Origin: Neelides folsomi
Lineage: Eukaryota; Arthropoda; Collembola; Neelipleona; Neelidae
Direction: 5' to 3'
Assembly: GCA_034687125.1 (NCBI GenBank)
Contig: JAQGBZ010000672.1
Span: 1-21,210 of the forward strand
DNA length: 21,210 bases
The notes under the pieces were generated by a model. That model worked only from the letters and a program-made list of their open reading frames with translations, had not been told where the DNA came from and made no database searches. A program made the translations under genes and the position numbers. Shown here piece by piece: positions 1 through 8,862 of this stretch (position 1 is the first letter of the stretch; every line of letters begins with the position of its first letter).

Positions 1-300
1 AACGAGATTTGTTGAGATCACAGCATCCGTCTCATCATCGTTGCCAATCTTCTTCACTATCCTTGCCTAGCGAGATTTACCATGGGACTGTTGAAGTTGA
101 ACCAAACCACCAGCTCCTCCAGATCCATCCCCCTTAGCAACCAGAAAAACCCAGGCTTCTTCTCTACCTCACGAACCTAACCCAACCTTCACTGTAACTT
201 TGGCTCTTAAACAAGTCCATTTCAACACACAGGCCAAGACCCGGCGAAATTGTATCGAAAGAATACACTCGAAATCTTGTGTCGTCAGTTCAAAATTTAC
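1..300. other. GC-richer stretch, no gene assigned
   Basis: This stretch is visibly richer in G and C than the rest of the window. Read on the minus strand from about 168 to 1, one frame is open apart from a single TAG. On the plus strand a frame is open from about 110 to 300. Neither has a start codon with context or a motif I recognise. It may be the edge of an exon or a transposon fragment cut by the window boundary. Confidence 0.2.
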
Positions 301-356
301 AATTTTGTGACAACTTTTAGTTAAAAGTGTAATTTTGTTTCATTAAATGAAATTAT

Positions 357-382
357 TCCTCGTTAGTATAGTGGTAAGTATT
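357..382 (+). pseudogene. tRNA-Asp 5' fragment (acceptor strand and D arm)
   Basis: The bases from TCCTCG to AGTAT match the first 25 positions of eukaryotic tRNA-Asp(GTC), including the internal A box (TAGTATAGTGG); the variable D-loop position is the only difference I see. The match stops before the anticodon arm. No anticodon stem, B box or 3' acceptor strand follows. It is either a truncated tRNA copy or the head of a tRNA-derived SINE that has lost its body. It cannot encode a functional tRNA. Confidence 0.6.
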
Positions 383-1290
383 TAAACCAATTTTATTGAA
401 ATTAATTTTCCAATTTTGTACAATTCAAAATGACAAAAGAATAAAGTTGTCCCAAGTTCTTGATATTGATAGAGAACAATGTGAGATTTTGTAACCATTA
501 AAATAATTCAATTATACCTTCATTTTAATGTTGATAGGGTAACAATACAATAATTATGAGTGGTCTTTTGGAAATCGAGATCGTGGAATCAAGTAGGGAG
601 GTCAATTCCATTTCTCAATTCCATTTTTACTCAAATGAAAATTAAAGTCCAAAAATAATTCACAAGTTCTGGAATAGTAACTAAATTACTATTCCAGAAC
701 TTGTGAATATTATTGAATTATTGAATTTACAAAGTATATGGAATAAAATGTCACATTGTTCAATATTAAACCTAATTAATTATTATTTCATATTCATTTA
801 GCATTAATTGCATATAATAATATCAACAATTATTTATAATGTATAAATTATAATAGGAGCCCAGGGGAAGATTTACCTGTACTTTAGTATTAATTCAGAT
901 ATTGAAACAAGTATTTCGAAGTCAGCATCGTTCATCAATAAAACACGCAAAAGCTCCCAAATCGCTAAGCTATATCTCCTTGTAAACTTTTGCTGAAAAG
1001 ATGAGGGGTTGTGCAACATATGCCTTGGATAGGACTAATCATCCCTAAACCTTCATAGAAACAACAACTTGGCTAAACCACTTTGTGGTCTCGGAAAGAA
1101 CATTCCTTAGTTCTTGTTGGATCAAAGCCTGCTTTGTGATTCAATTGAAAGATTTCTAATCCTTAGGATTCTTTGCGATTCAAATAAAAGATTTCTTACA
1201 CATAGCCTTTAACCTTTCTTAACCATTAATCAAAATCAATTTTAAATTATATGAAGAACAATTATTTGAATAAAAAAATCTACTCCTACT
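383..1290. other. Non-coding AT-rich DNA
   Basis: No open frame with coding character appears on either strand. The only structure found is the hairpin at 658-708. The stretch 850-1250 is slightly less AT-biased, but every frame is broken by stops. Confidence 0.5.
658..708. repeat. Perfect 23-bp inverted repeat with 5-nt loop
   Basis: The arm 658-680 (starting ATTCACAAGTTCTGG) is followed by CTAAA and then by its exact reverse complement at 686-708. There is no T-tract or other sign of a terminator. It could be a recent snap-back duplication or the core of a tiny fold-back element. Confidence 0.95.
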
Positions 1291-1566
1291 TACTTTTCAT
1301 TGCACTTTAGACACATCGTTATTATAGTGTTGTACTTTAGCAACTTTAACACATTCTCCTTTCTCGTAACAAATATATCTTAAATTTCTTAAACGAGAGA
1401 TCATCTAAAAATATTCATTTGTGTAAGTGGTATATAATTATTAAAACTAGGGATCCGTTTCATTATGGTAGTGTGTTTTTAATATATTGTTATTGCATAT
1501 TGTTTTAAGTGAATATTACGTACTTTTCATTTCACTTTCAAACACCTCGTTAATTAAAGCGTTGTA
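1291..1566 (+). repeat. Pair of diverged direct repeats (1291-1334 and 1521-1566)
   Basis: Both copies begin TACTTTTCATT and share CACTTT, ACAC, TCGTTA and GTTGTA in the same order, with a few substitutions and a 2-nt length difference. They lie 230 bp apart. They are not coding and have no recognisable element identity. Confidence 0.6.
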
Positions 1567-1661
1567 GTAATAAGTAAAAGCGGACTTTGAAATCTAATTT
1601 TTATAAAAATGCGTTTCATGCATTTGTTAAAAACGGCCTAAACTAATTTTATTGTAGTTCG

Positions 1662-1703
1662 TATTTCACCTATATCATATTGACATATGATATCGGTGAA
1701 ATA
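1662..1703. repeat. 19-bp inverted repeat with 4-nt loop
   Basis: The arms 1662-1680 and 1685-1703 pair over 19 bp with one mismatch (T1671 against C1694), around a TGAC loop. The right arm (GATATCGGTGAAATATAA) is echoed at about 2484-2503 (GATCTCGGCGAAATATAA), just before the second copy of the direct repeat below. The hairpin may therefore mark the edge of that repeated unit. Confidence 0.9.
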
Positions 1704-1709
1704 TAAGTT

Positions 1710-1860
1710 CCATCTTTCAGACCGTACTTCCCCCGGAAACCATTTCTTGCATTAAATGAGTCAGTAAGAGGAATGGAGAGCCAAAAACTCCCATCCCATT
1801 CATTTCCCTTTAGATCCTTCCTTTACTCGCATTAAAATTTCCAAGCCCTCTCCTCTCTTC
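1710..1860 (+). repeat. Direct repeat, copy A (about 140 bp)
   Basis: The block shares long runs with 2569-2710, including ATTTCTTGCATTAAAT, AGAGGAATGGAGAGCCAAA and CTTCCTTTACTCGCATTAAAA. The identity is high but broken by small indels. Copy A also ends in a CT-rich stretch and a TAAGCTTT. It contains no ORF. Confidence 0.8.
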
Positions 1861-2568
1861 CTAAGCTCTCTTGTAAGCTTTCAAGTCCATTTCTACTAAT
1901 GCACTTCAGTTCACAAAGATGAGGAGCTGTAGAATAACTTCTCTCATTCTCTCCACCTTCCAAATAGCTTCCATGGAAAATTTACCCTCTCTAAAAATGT
2001 TGTTCTAACATCAAAGTATTCTATCTTGTACATTTTGTTACCATTCGATACAATAGAAATTCTTACTCTGGTTGAGGGGCAATATCGTAACAAAGTAAAT
2101 GCTTATTGCTATTGCTGGATGAAATCTCCACGGGCTGAGTAACTCAATGGAAAAATGGAAAGCATTTCTTATCCCATCCAAGTTATCCAAGAAAGATTTA
2201 ATAAAGTTCTTTTACATTAATATTTCCATCAAAGTTTGAATGCTTGAATACTTTAATGGCATGGTTAAGGTTAAGCATTTGTCATAATTTTTTGAATTTC
2301 TACCATTAAACATCTTTAACATCAAATTTAAAATAACTTACTTTTTAATGTGAATTGGATTTACCTAATATTAGGTATGTGCAATTTGTGTTATATCTTA
2401 TTGTTTATGTTTAATAAATTAATAAAATATAACAGATCAAAAATTATATTGTATTTCGAATTTGCAGGACATGATCACATCGTATTTGATCTCGGCGAAA
2501 TATAAAAATGTGATATCTTACTCAAAATTATAAAATATTTCTTACTCGTAATTCATTTGAAACCTTTT

Positions 2569-2710
2569 CCATCAATCAGACCCGACTCCCCCAGGATAAT
2601 ATTTCTTGCATTAAATTCGCCAGCAAGAGGAATGGAGAGCCAAACACTCCCAGTTCCCTTTAGACCCTTCCTTTACTCGCATTAAAACTTCCAAGCCAGC
2701 GTCTCTCTTA
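2569..2710 (+). repeat. Direct repeat, copy B (about 140 bp)
   Basis: This is the second copy of 1710-1860, in the same orientation and about 860 bp downstream. It runs straight into a TATATAAAAG box. Two direct copies could be diverged LTRs, a duplicated promoter region or an interspersed repeat. No pol-like coding lies between them, and a TG...CA boundary is not evident. Confidence 0.8.
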
Positions 2711-2718
2711 TATAAAAG
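2709..2718 (+). promoter_or_regulatory. TATA-box-like sequence
   Basis: TATATAAAAG lies directly after repeat copy B and about 140-170 nt before the splice-like sites at 2879 and 2966. In DNA this AT-rich the match alone is weak. Its position before two consensus donor sites is the reason to list it. Confidence 0.25.
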
Positions 2719-2739
2719 CTTTGATGTGATATGAATTTA

Positions 2740-3016
2740 GAACAATTTCAATATATCTCTTATAAATATATTTTATAGTTGGTATAAAATATATATTCCA
2801 AAGAGCGTGACTTGCTTGCGAGCGAAATTGGGAATTTCGACTTTGCAGTGATTGAGTGGAATTGTGTGTGGAAAGATGGTAAGATTAGGTTTAGCTTAGA
2901 TATATTGAATTTGAATTGCTATTTAATTAATGAGCCAGAGAGAAAATTTAAAAATTTCATTTCAGATTTGCGACCTTTACATATTAAATGCTGATCTTCT
3001 AAAGTTCAAGAGGGAG
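2740..3016 (+). ncRNA. Possible spliced non-coding or 5'-UTR exons
   Basis: A donor (GATG/GTAAGA) lies at 2879, an acceptor (ATTTCATTTCAG) ends at 2965, and a full-consensus donor (GAG/GTAAGT) begins at 3017. They define an 87-nt intron and a 51-nt exon (2966-3016) that is open in one frame. Joining the exons does not give an open frame long enough to call coding. An unspliced 61-codon frame (2809-2994) has no ATG. These could be untranslated first exons of the receptor gene at 3638 or an independent non-coding transcript. Confidence 0.25.
2805..2827 (+). repeat. GCGTGACTTG...AGCGAAA motif, copy 1
   Basis: This 23-bp block matches 3267-3289 at 19 of 23 positions. It is GC-rich against its AT-rich surroundings. 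Confidence 0.6.
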
Positions 3017-3266
3017 GTAAGTTGGGATCGATACTTATGAAAAAAGCACTATTATAAATACTAATATTTCTTTATGTCGCTGCTGGGGGCAGAACTCTTA
3101 TTTATTCTGATACCTGTAATTATTTAAATCAATTTTAATTATTTTGATTGATGTTCTTAAGATTACCCATTATGACTTTGACCCTTACTTAGTTTATAAT
3201 TTGAATGAAAAATTAACCTTATTATAAAAATTCTTTTATTCGAAGCCAATTCAGATTTTGAATGTG

Positions 3267-3289
3267 GCGTGACTTGGCTGTAAGCGAAA
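3267..3289 (+). repeat. GCGTGACTTG...AGCGAAA motif, copy 2
   Basis: This is the second copy of the block at 2805-2827. It is followed by GGGGCCTCGGCCCGG, an unusually GC-rich palindromic run. The remainder of 3017-3637 is AT-rich with no supported gene. Confidence 0.6.
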
Positions 3290-3637
3290 GGGGCCTCGGC
3301 CCGGTTAAAAAATAAGGTCTGATAGTTTGCTTTAGATTCAATCCAGGTTTTTTGTTTAAATAACTCAAAAATATAATGTTTACGGTTTAACAATAATTCT
3401 ATCAATTTAAAAATTGTCATTCGCGGTTTACTCGTTTAATAAACATACTCAATAATCTATTTTTGGTTCAATAATATATTTATTTGTAGAAGCATGTATT
3501 AATATTATAAAAATTGTTTTGATTAAAAATATCAAATAATTAACAGCTTTCTCGAGATTTTATTTAAATTTTTATATTTTCAAAGGCCACAAAAGAATAA
3601 ATTTGTAATTTATTTATTATTTAATAAGTAATTGATC

Positions 3638-5267
3638 ATGGTTTTAAAATCAATGAATATAGCAATATTTTTTGGTTTTTTTCTTTTAATTTTCCCAACT
3701 CCAACGGGGCGAGTAATTAAGTATTACAAAGTATTCCATTTTATCCAATTACTTTTTCTGACCTTCATTGTTTCAATAATAGGATACATATTTGTTTCCA
3801 CAATTGATTTCCATTTAAAGAAAGAAGGCACGAGTAAAACACAAAGTTCAATTTTGAAAATATTCTTTTTGGTCTACGTTTCAATTTTCCTTTTAATTCA
3901 ACTTAATTTGATGGTTAAAAGCAAAGATATTTTAAATTTCATTTCTTCTCTGAGAAAATTTTCCTCGAACTTCAAAAGATTCAAAATTCCGTTTATTCAA
4001 AGATTGGCAGAATTTATCATTTTCGCCACGTCACTTTTAGAGTTTTTTGCCACGTTTTTATTAATTTACAAAGGAATTGTTTATAACGTGACAACTGGAC
4101 AGAATTTGTCCGAATGGGGAATTTTGCCTTGGATGATTTTGGTTTTCCCTTCTTTCGCTATTGTGATTAATAAATACATTATTTTCAATTTAATTATTTA
4201 CCCAATTTATTTCCTCATTGAGTCTTTCCAACAAATCTCAACGAATCTCAATGATTTTCTCATTAATAATTCAATTTCAAAACGGAGTGAGAAGGATTTC
4301 CAATTGGCTTTTGATTCGGATTCCAATATTAAAAGTTCAAATACAAATAAAATATCCGATCAGATTTCCGACATTTTAATTATAGGAAAAGAAGGTGAAA
4401 ATATTTTGGAGGAAATTAATCCTCCTGATTATCAAATTGAAAGGGAAATTTTGAAATTGAAACAAGTTAAATTTTATTTTATCCAATATGACCGAATTTT
4501 CGGATTTTCCGTACTCTTAAATGTATTTTGTTCGCTTTTCACTTTGGTGGATTTGCTGAATTACATCACAGTCCGGAGACAATTTTCTACAAGTTACATT
4601 CAAAATCCGCAGTTTATATTTGTAATTTTTGCCAGAAGTTCATTTCTCATTGCCAGCTTAATAATATTTATTTCAATGTTTGAACTCGGAGAATACGTCA
4701 AAGGAATCGTAATTTTAATGCAAATTAATGATTTAAATTTAAAATATTTATACCTATAATTATTTTTATTATTTATAATATAAAAAATATTTATTTTGAA
4801 ATACGATAATTTTATTGATAAATATCAAATATGTTGTAAAAATCAAACATCACTCCTAATATTTTTTTAGATCAGAGATCGGAAATTGCAATTTGCTAAC
4901 TATCACCATGACTACAATATCGGCCCCAAAGTAAAATGCAAATCATGCAAAGAAAGTATTGATGACTTTTTGGGGCACATGGCAACGTTTGACTTTAATC
5001 TTTCTGGAGGATGTTTTTTCAACATAGACAGAAGCTCTTATTTGGGGGTAATTGAAAAATATTTAAAAAGTATTTGGAAATCTTCGATTACCATATCAAT
5101 TCTTTTCTAAATCATTCTTTTGATTCTTCATTCTGTTTTTAAAATTATTATTCATTACTCAATTATTCATTAAAAAAATTTGAAAATTTTATAAATGTTT
5201 TTTTGATAAATAGATTGTCTCAACATTGATGTCTTATATGATAATTCTTTTTCAACTTCAATACTGA
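3638..5267 (+). CDS. Gustatory receptor-like seven-helix chemoreceptor, three exons
   Basis: The exons are 3638-4708, 4871-5047 and 5214-5267, all joined in phase 0, giving 433 aa. Hydrophobic helices fall at about 35-54, 72-92, 122-146, 162-195, 285-306, 326-348 and 405-430. A long charged intracellular loop (about 200-280) lies before helix 5, and the N-terminus has the short leucine/phenylalanine-rich segment ending in a proline seen in Grs. The last helix begins with FNLSGGCFFNID and ends SYMIILFQ, a variant of the insect Gr signature TYxxxxxQF. Phase-0 introns near the C-terminus are also typical of insect Grs. If unspliced, the first exon reads to a stop at 4759 and loses helix 7. The start is the ATG at 3638; the upstream TTG at 3632 is not a eukaryotic start. 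The protein would be a plasma-membrane, ligand-gated cation channel subunit of sensory neurons. The ligand is unknown. Family call about 0.8. Confidence 0.82.
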
Positions 5268-5706
5268 TTTTATTGAACCAATACCTATGATATGGTGGTA
5301 ATGCGAATATGTGAATTATGCAATTATGAATATATCTCCAGAATTTATTTTATTTCCAAACGTAAGTAAATAAGACGTAGAAGTAATCCAGTCAATCTAT
5401 TTATTATTTAGATAACAACGAAATTATTAATGGTAATTATAATTCAAAAACATTGTAAAATAGGTATTTCTGAAGGTTTTTGGATTTTTCATCAGTCGCC
5501 CCAATACGCCCCAATACAAAATTTGGCAGTGAACTTTATTTGACCTGATCTATTTATCATAAAATTTTAAGGTGTTGAAAGTTTTGGAAACGTAACATAA
5601 GAAATACATGTTTTCCCTATACCTAGGGATAGTGCTCAGCTCTTTTCAGGATATCGATAATAGGCTAGAAAAGGGGTATGTGCTCTGCTCTTACTTCTTT
5701 TACTTA
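5268..5706. other. Intergenic region between convergent genes
   Basis: The receptor gene (+) and the four-helix gene (-) converge here. No ORF is supported. The only local repeat is CGCCCCAATA twice in tandem near 5499-5518. Confidence 0.5.
5535..5540 (-). promoter_or_regulatory. Possible poly(A) signal of the four-helix gene
   Basis: TTTATT on the plus strand reads AATAAA on the minus strand, about 167 nt after the stop codon at 5707-5709. In DNA this AT-rich the motif is only suggestive. Confidence 0.3.
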
Positions 5707-6579
5707 CTATATATTAGTGAAGACGGATTGTGACTGAGAAACAAAATATGCAGGAGGCTGATGCTTGTTTTTTCTGAGTTGAATTATGAACAATCGGACA
5801 ATGATGAGTGAACAAAACCGGTAAATGTAGGAAATTATCTCGAAATTTCTTAGAGAATCTATATTGTTTCGACCATCTGCATGGAAATACACAATTTGAA
5901 CTAAAAGTAGAATATTGTACAGAACAAAGAAAACACTCATAATAATAAACCAACAGTTCAATTTGTCTGGATTTTCCTAAAAGAATAAATTGAATACTTA
6001 TTTAATTGTTGTTTAAATTAACCAAACTTAATGAATATTTAATATTTATTGTCAACAGGCAAAATTACTTCTTTAACGCCATTCATCAGTAAAACCTGAT
6101 TCATCCAAATGAAGAAAATGCAAAACCCTAAAATTTAAAAATAAATAAAATTGGTCAGATGTTTATTTAAAAGTTATTTTAGAAAAAGTTATTCATATCA
6201 ATTGAATTAAAATATTATTTCTTTGGTTTTACCAATCAAAATCACGAAAACAAAGAATAAAGCAATTTGAATGGTGAAAAATTTATTCTCCGTTTCTCCT
6301 GATTTAAAATATCCGTCGGAAAAATATTTAATCCTTTGTTGTACAGCAAGGAAAATAAATCCCAAAATAATTAAAGAAACAACGGCCAGTAACAACATTG
6401 CCTTTAAAGAAAATTTATATGTATTAGAAATAATTAGTAAAATTATTAATTTTATTGTAAGTATGTATTATATAATAGAAGAAGCGGGCTAACATTTCCC
6501 TATTCACCTTTTCAATGACTCCTATGATATACGTGCATATTCCCAATTTTGATTTCGTCCTTGAATTCTCTTCTGCCAT
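5707..6579 (-). CDS. Four-helix integral membrane protein of unknown family, four exons
   Basis: The exons, read on the minus strand, are 6579-6508, 6401-6233, 6127-6069 and 5976-5707, giving 189 aa. Junction phases 0, 1 and 0 keep the frame open and every intron is GT-AG. Helices lie at about 25-44, 67-92, 108-130 and 146-166. A short charged N-terminus (MAEENSRTKSK) precedes helix 1. A loop with two Gly and several charged residues (YFSDGYFKSGETENK) lies between helices 1 and 2, and the tail is basic then polar. The ATG at 6579 starts the first exon, with a TATA-like box about 110 nt upstream. The layout of four helices with a small first loop is like LAPTM4, MARVEL or other small arthropod 4-TM families, but I see no diagnostic motif. 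Function is unknown. Confidence 0.8.
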
Positions 6580-6685
6580 TATTAAATATTTCAATCTTTT
6601 TGCTATAGGAGAATAGTATTTATCTGAATGAATTTGTGAATTTGAAGGGGAAACTGGGAAAAAATTCCCAAGTTCGGGGTTTCTC

Positions 6686-6694
6686 TTTTTATAT
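6686..6694 (-). promoter_or_regulatory. TATA-like box upstream of the four-helix gene
   Basis: TATAAAAAG on the minus strand lies 107-117 nt before the ATG at 6579. A CCCAGTTT that could serve as an initiator is found about 39 nt downstream, near 6655. The surrounding DNA here is less AT-rich than usual, which makes the match a little more meaningful. Confidence 0.4.
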
Positions 6695-7288
6695 TGCTGG
6701 AGCGTGGAAGATGTAACGAAATCCGGTTTCCTAGGTTTCCCCGGCTTTGATCCTCCACATTCTACTCATGGTTCTATTTACCCAATTTTTTAATTCTACA
6801 CCATTTCCCTATTTGTCTGATTAAATTGGTTACGCTAAAAGTAAATTAAGGGATTATTTCACCATATACACAGCCCAGACCCCCTCGTAATTTTCACTAC
6901 AATAAACATGACTCCCCATTAATTATTAATTAACTGGAAAAATAATTAAATTACAGCTTATTCTATGAAATTCATTTGAAATTAAGCATATTTACTTTAA
7001 ATTAATTCAATTTAATTAACTCTAATTTACTTTTATTGGTAATGGGAATAATAATGGTTTTTATATTTTAAAAAATGAAAATGGAAACAAATGAGGAATA
7101 GTAAGTGTTAATTTATTTCAGTAATAGAATACGCATTAAAAATTAGATTTAATAATGAATGTTAAGCATTATTATCAGTATTGTTATTTATTATTATGTA
7201 CGGCTATTATATTTTATCAATCTATATTTATGTAGGTCTAAGCGGGAACAGTAAAGTTGAGTTTTTTTTATTGAGCATAGGAACGTAC
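6695..7288. other. AT-rich intergenic DNA
   Basis: No coding frame or RNA gene is visible on either strand. TTAATTAA-type runs dominate from about 6910 to 7200. Confidence 0.5.
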
Positions 7289-7482
7289 TCGTCCCATTTT
7301 GTTTGGTAGAAATTCCCAAATATCGGATTTCCTTATTTGTATTTCTCAAAGTGTTTTGCCATTGAAAATCCTTGACGTCCATCGAAAGACTGTTGGCGCG
7401 TCGCGGCTCGTCGAAATTAAGATTCCCTGGTTGTTCATTCATTAAAAACACAGCGGCGATAAGTTTTGTGTTTTTTGAGTCC
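7289..7482 (-). other. Possible isolated coding exon or gene fragment
   Basis: On the minus strand the stretch between a splice-acceptor-like AAATCTTTAAG (ending at 7483) and a donor-like GA/GTACGT (at 7288) is open for about 64 codons. Its composition is coding-like and less AT-rich than its flanks, with residues such as NEQPGNLNFDEPRRA and MDVKDFQWQNTL. The frame stays open to 7194. No partner exons were found nearby and I do not recognise the family. It may be a relic of a gene or transposon. Confidence 0.3.
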
Positions 7483-8065
7483 CTTAAAGATTTGAATAAA
7501 ATATTAAATGGAAGAAATATATATATATATACATATATATTTAGGTCGATAAATTTTATAAAATTTTAAATGTTGTTTACCAGAGCCAATATATTCCGTC
7601 AGAGTTTCTCCTCTAGTGATATTATATTACAGCAGGGAATAATTCTGAAAAATATTTATTTAAATAATACAACCTTATAATCCGTAATTGGTATTCTAAT
7701 ACTGTATATAATTTTCAATTAAATATTTTGTATGAATACAATAGCAATACTGTATTACTACACGATACATATTTTACATATGATATAGTTTTCGAGTATT
7801 TTTATCCAATAAGCCAATGTTGAAATTCGAGAAATATGGGATTAGCCTTGCTTAGTGGGTCTGGATCTAAGATAATAATTACGAGATAATTAAATTCCCA
7901 CGTATTAAAAGATGAATAAAACTCATATAAATTGTAACGAATTGAATTGTAAGGATTTTAATAATTGCAATGTATTACCTTGAATTTAGGGAAATTCTCT
8001 ATGATTAATTGTAATTTTAAATAAATTTTAAAGCTTGTTTTTACTTTACTAAACATGGAAAGCAT
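7483..8065. other. AT-rich DNA with an AT microsatellite
   Basis: An alternating AT run with one C lies at about 7517-7542. Nothing coding is visible. Confidence 0.5.
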
Positions 8066-8103
8066 ATATAATTTCTTGGAATCACCGTTCCAAGAAATTA
8101 TAT
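8066..8103. repeat. Perfect 16-bp inverted repeat with 6-nt loop
   Basis: ATATAATTTCTTGGAA (8066-8081) is followed by TCACCG and its exact reverse complement at 8088-8103. It resembles the hairpin at 658-708 in size and design. Confidence 0.95.
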
Positions 8104-8560
8104 GTGAAATAACACGGAATTTAACTCAAATGTCCCAATTTCTGACAATTACTATATTGATGCAAATATTTCATATCTAATAAATATGAGAAACAAATAT
8201 TTTAAAAAATTACTAATTACTTTTATGACATTATCATCTATTTTTCTACCCTTTTCATGTTAAAAATAGAATTTCAAACGGATAAAATATAAAAAAACAT
8301 TTTACGATCCTAAATAAAAATTCATATGAATAATTTAAAGTTTGAAAAGGTTACAAAATATATTCACACCTTCGCACCTTCCTTATCTTCTGAAGTTCAG
8401 AATAGGTAACTATACTATACTAAGAGACTACTAGAGATAATATAGGTATTTGTACTATGCGTATTAGTATATACATTATATTACTAATATTATATTACAT
8501 TATATTATATCACTAACATTTAGTGTTTAATTACCTAAATAGATACAAATACGTAGCCCT

Positions 8561-8862
8561 GGGCCATATTCATGATCAGTCGATCACAATCACAATCAAA
8601 TCAAATTTACCGCCAATCAATTGACTCAAAACTCACAAATCTCTCATAGCTCCTCCTATTTTTGCTTAAAACTACCCGAGATCAATCAAAACGTTTGAGA
8701 AATATTTGTTTACAAGAGATTCAGGTGATTTGTTCAAATCACCTGAATCTCTTGTATATTTTAGTTAAAGTGGGAGAAGCTAGGAGAGATTTGGGGGCTT
8801 TGAGACAATTGATTGGCTATCAAAGTGATTTGATTGTGATCGACTGATTATGAATATGGTCC
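8561..8862. mobile_element. Fold-back MITE of about 302 bp
   Basis: The two halves are inverted copies of each other. The left end GGGCCATATTCATGATCAG matches the reverse complement of the right end, GGACCATATTCATAATCAG, and TCGATCACAATC, GCCAATCAATTG and AAATCTCTC continue the match inward. The centre is a perfect 22-bp hairpin with a 2-nt loop (8711-8756). CCT flanks both ends (8558-8560 and 8863-8865) and may be a 3-bp target duplication, but this is too short to be sure. It has no coding capacity; the 61-codon frame inside it is a by-product. The superfamily is not assigned. Confidence 0.85.

Noticed and set aside
1710..2710. LTR pair of a short retrotransposon
   Set aside because: No clear TG...CA ends, primer-binding site or target duplication was seen, and the intervening 700 bp has no retroelement coding. 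Reported only as direct repeats.
3632..3637. TTG-ATC as the start of the receptor gene
   Set aside because: TTG is not a normal start in animal nuclear genes. The next in-frame ATG at 3638 is used instead.
8662..8847. 61-codon plus-strand ORF
   Set aside because: It lies entirely within the fold-back MITE and is a by-product of the inverted arms.
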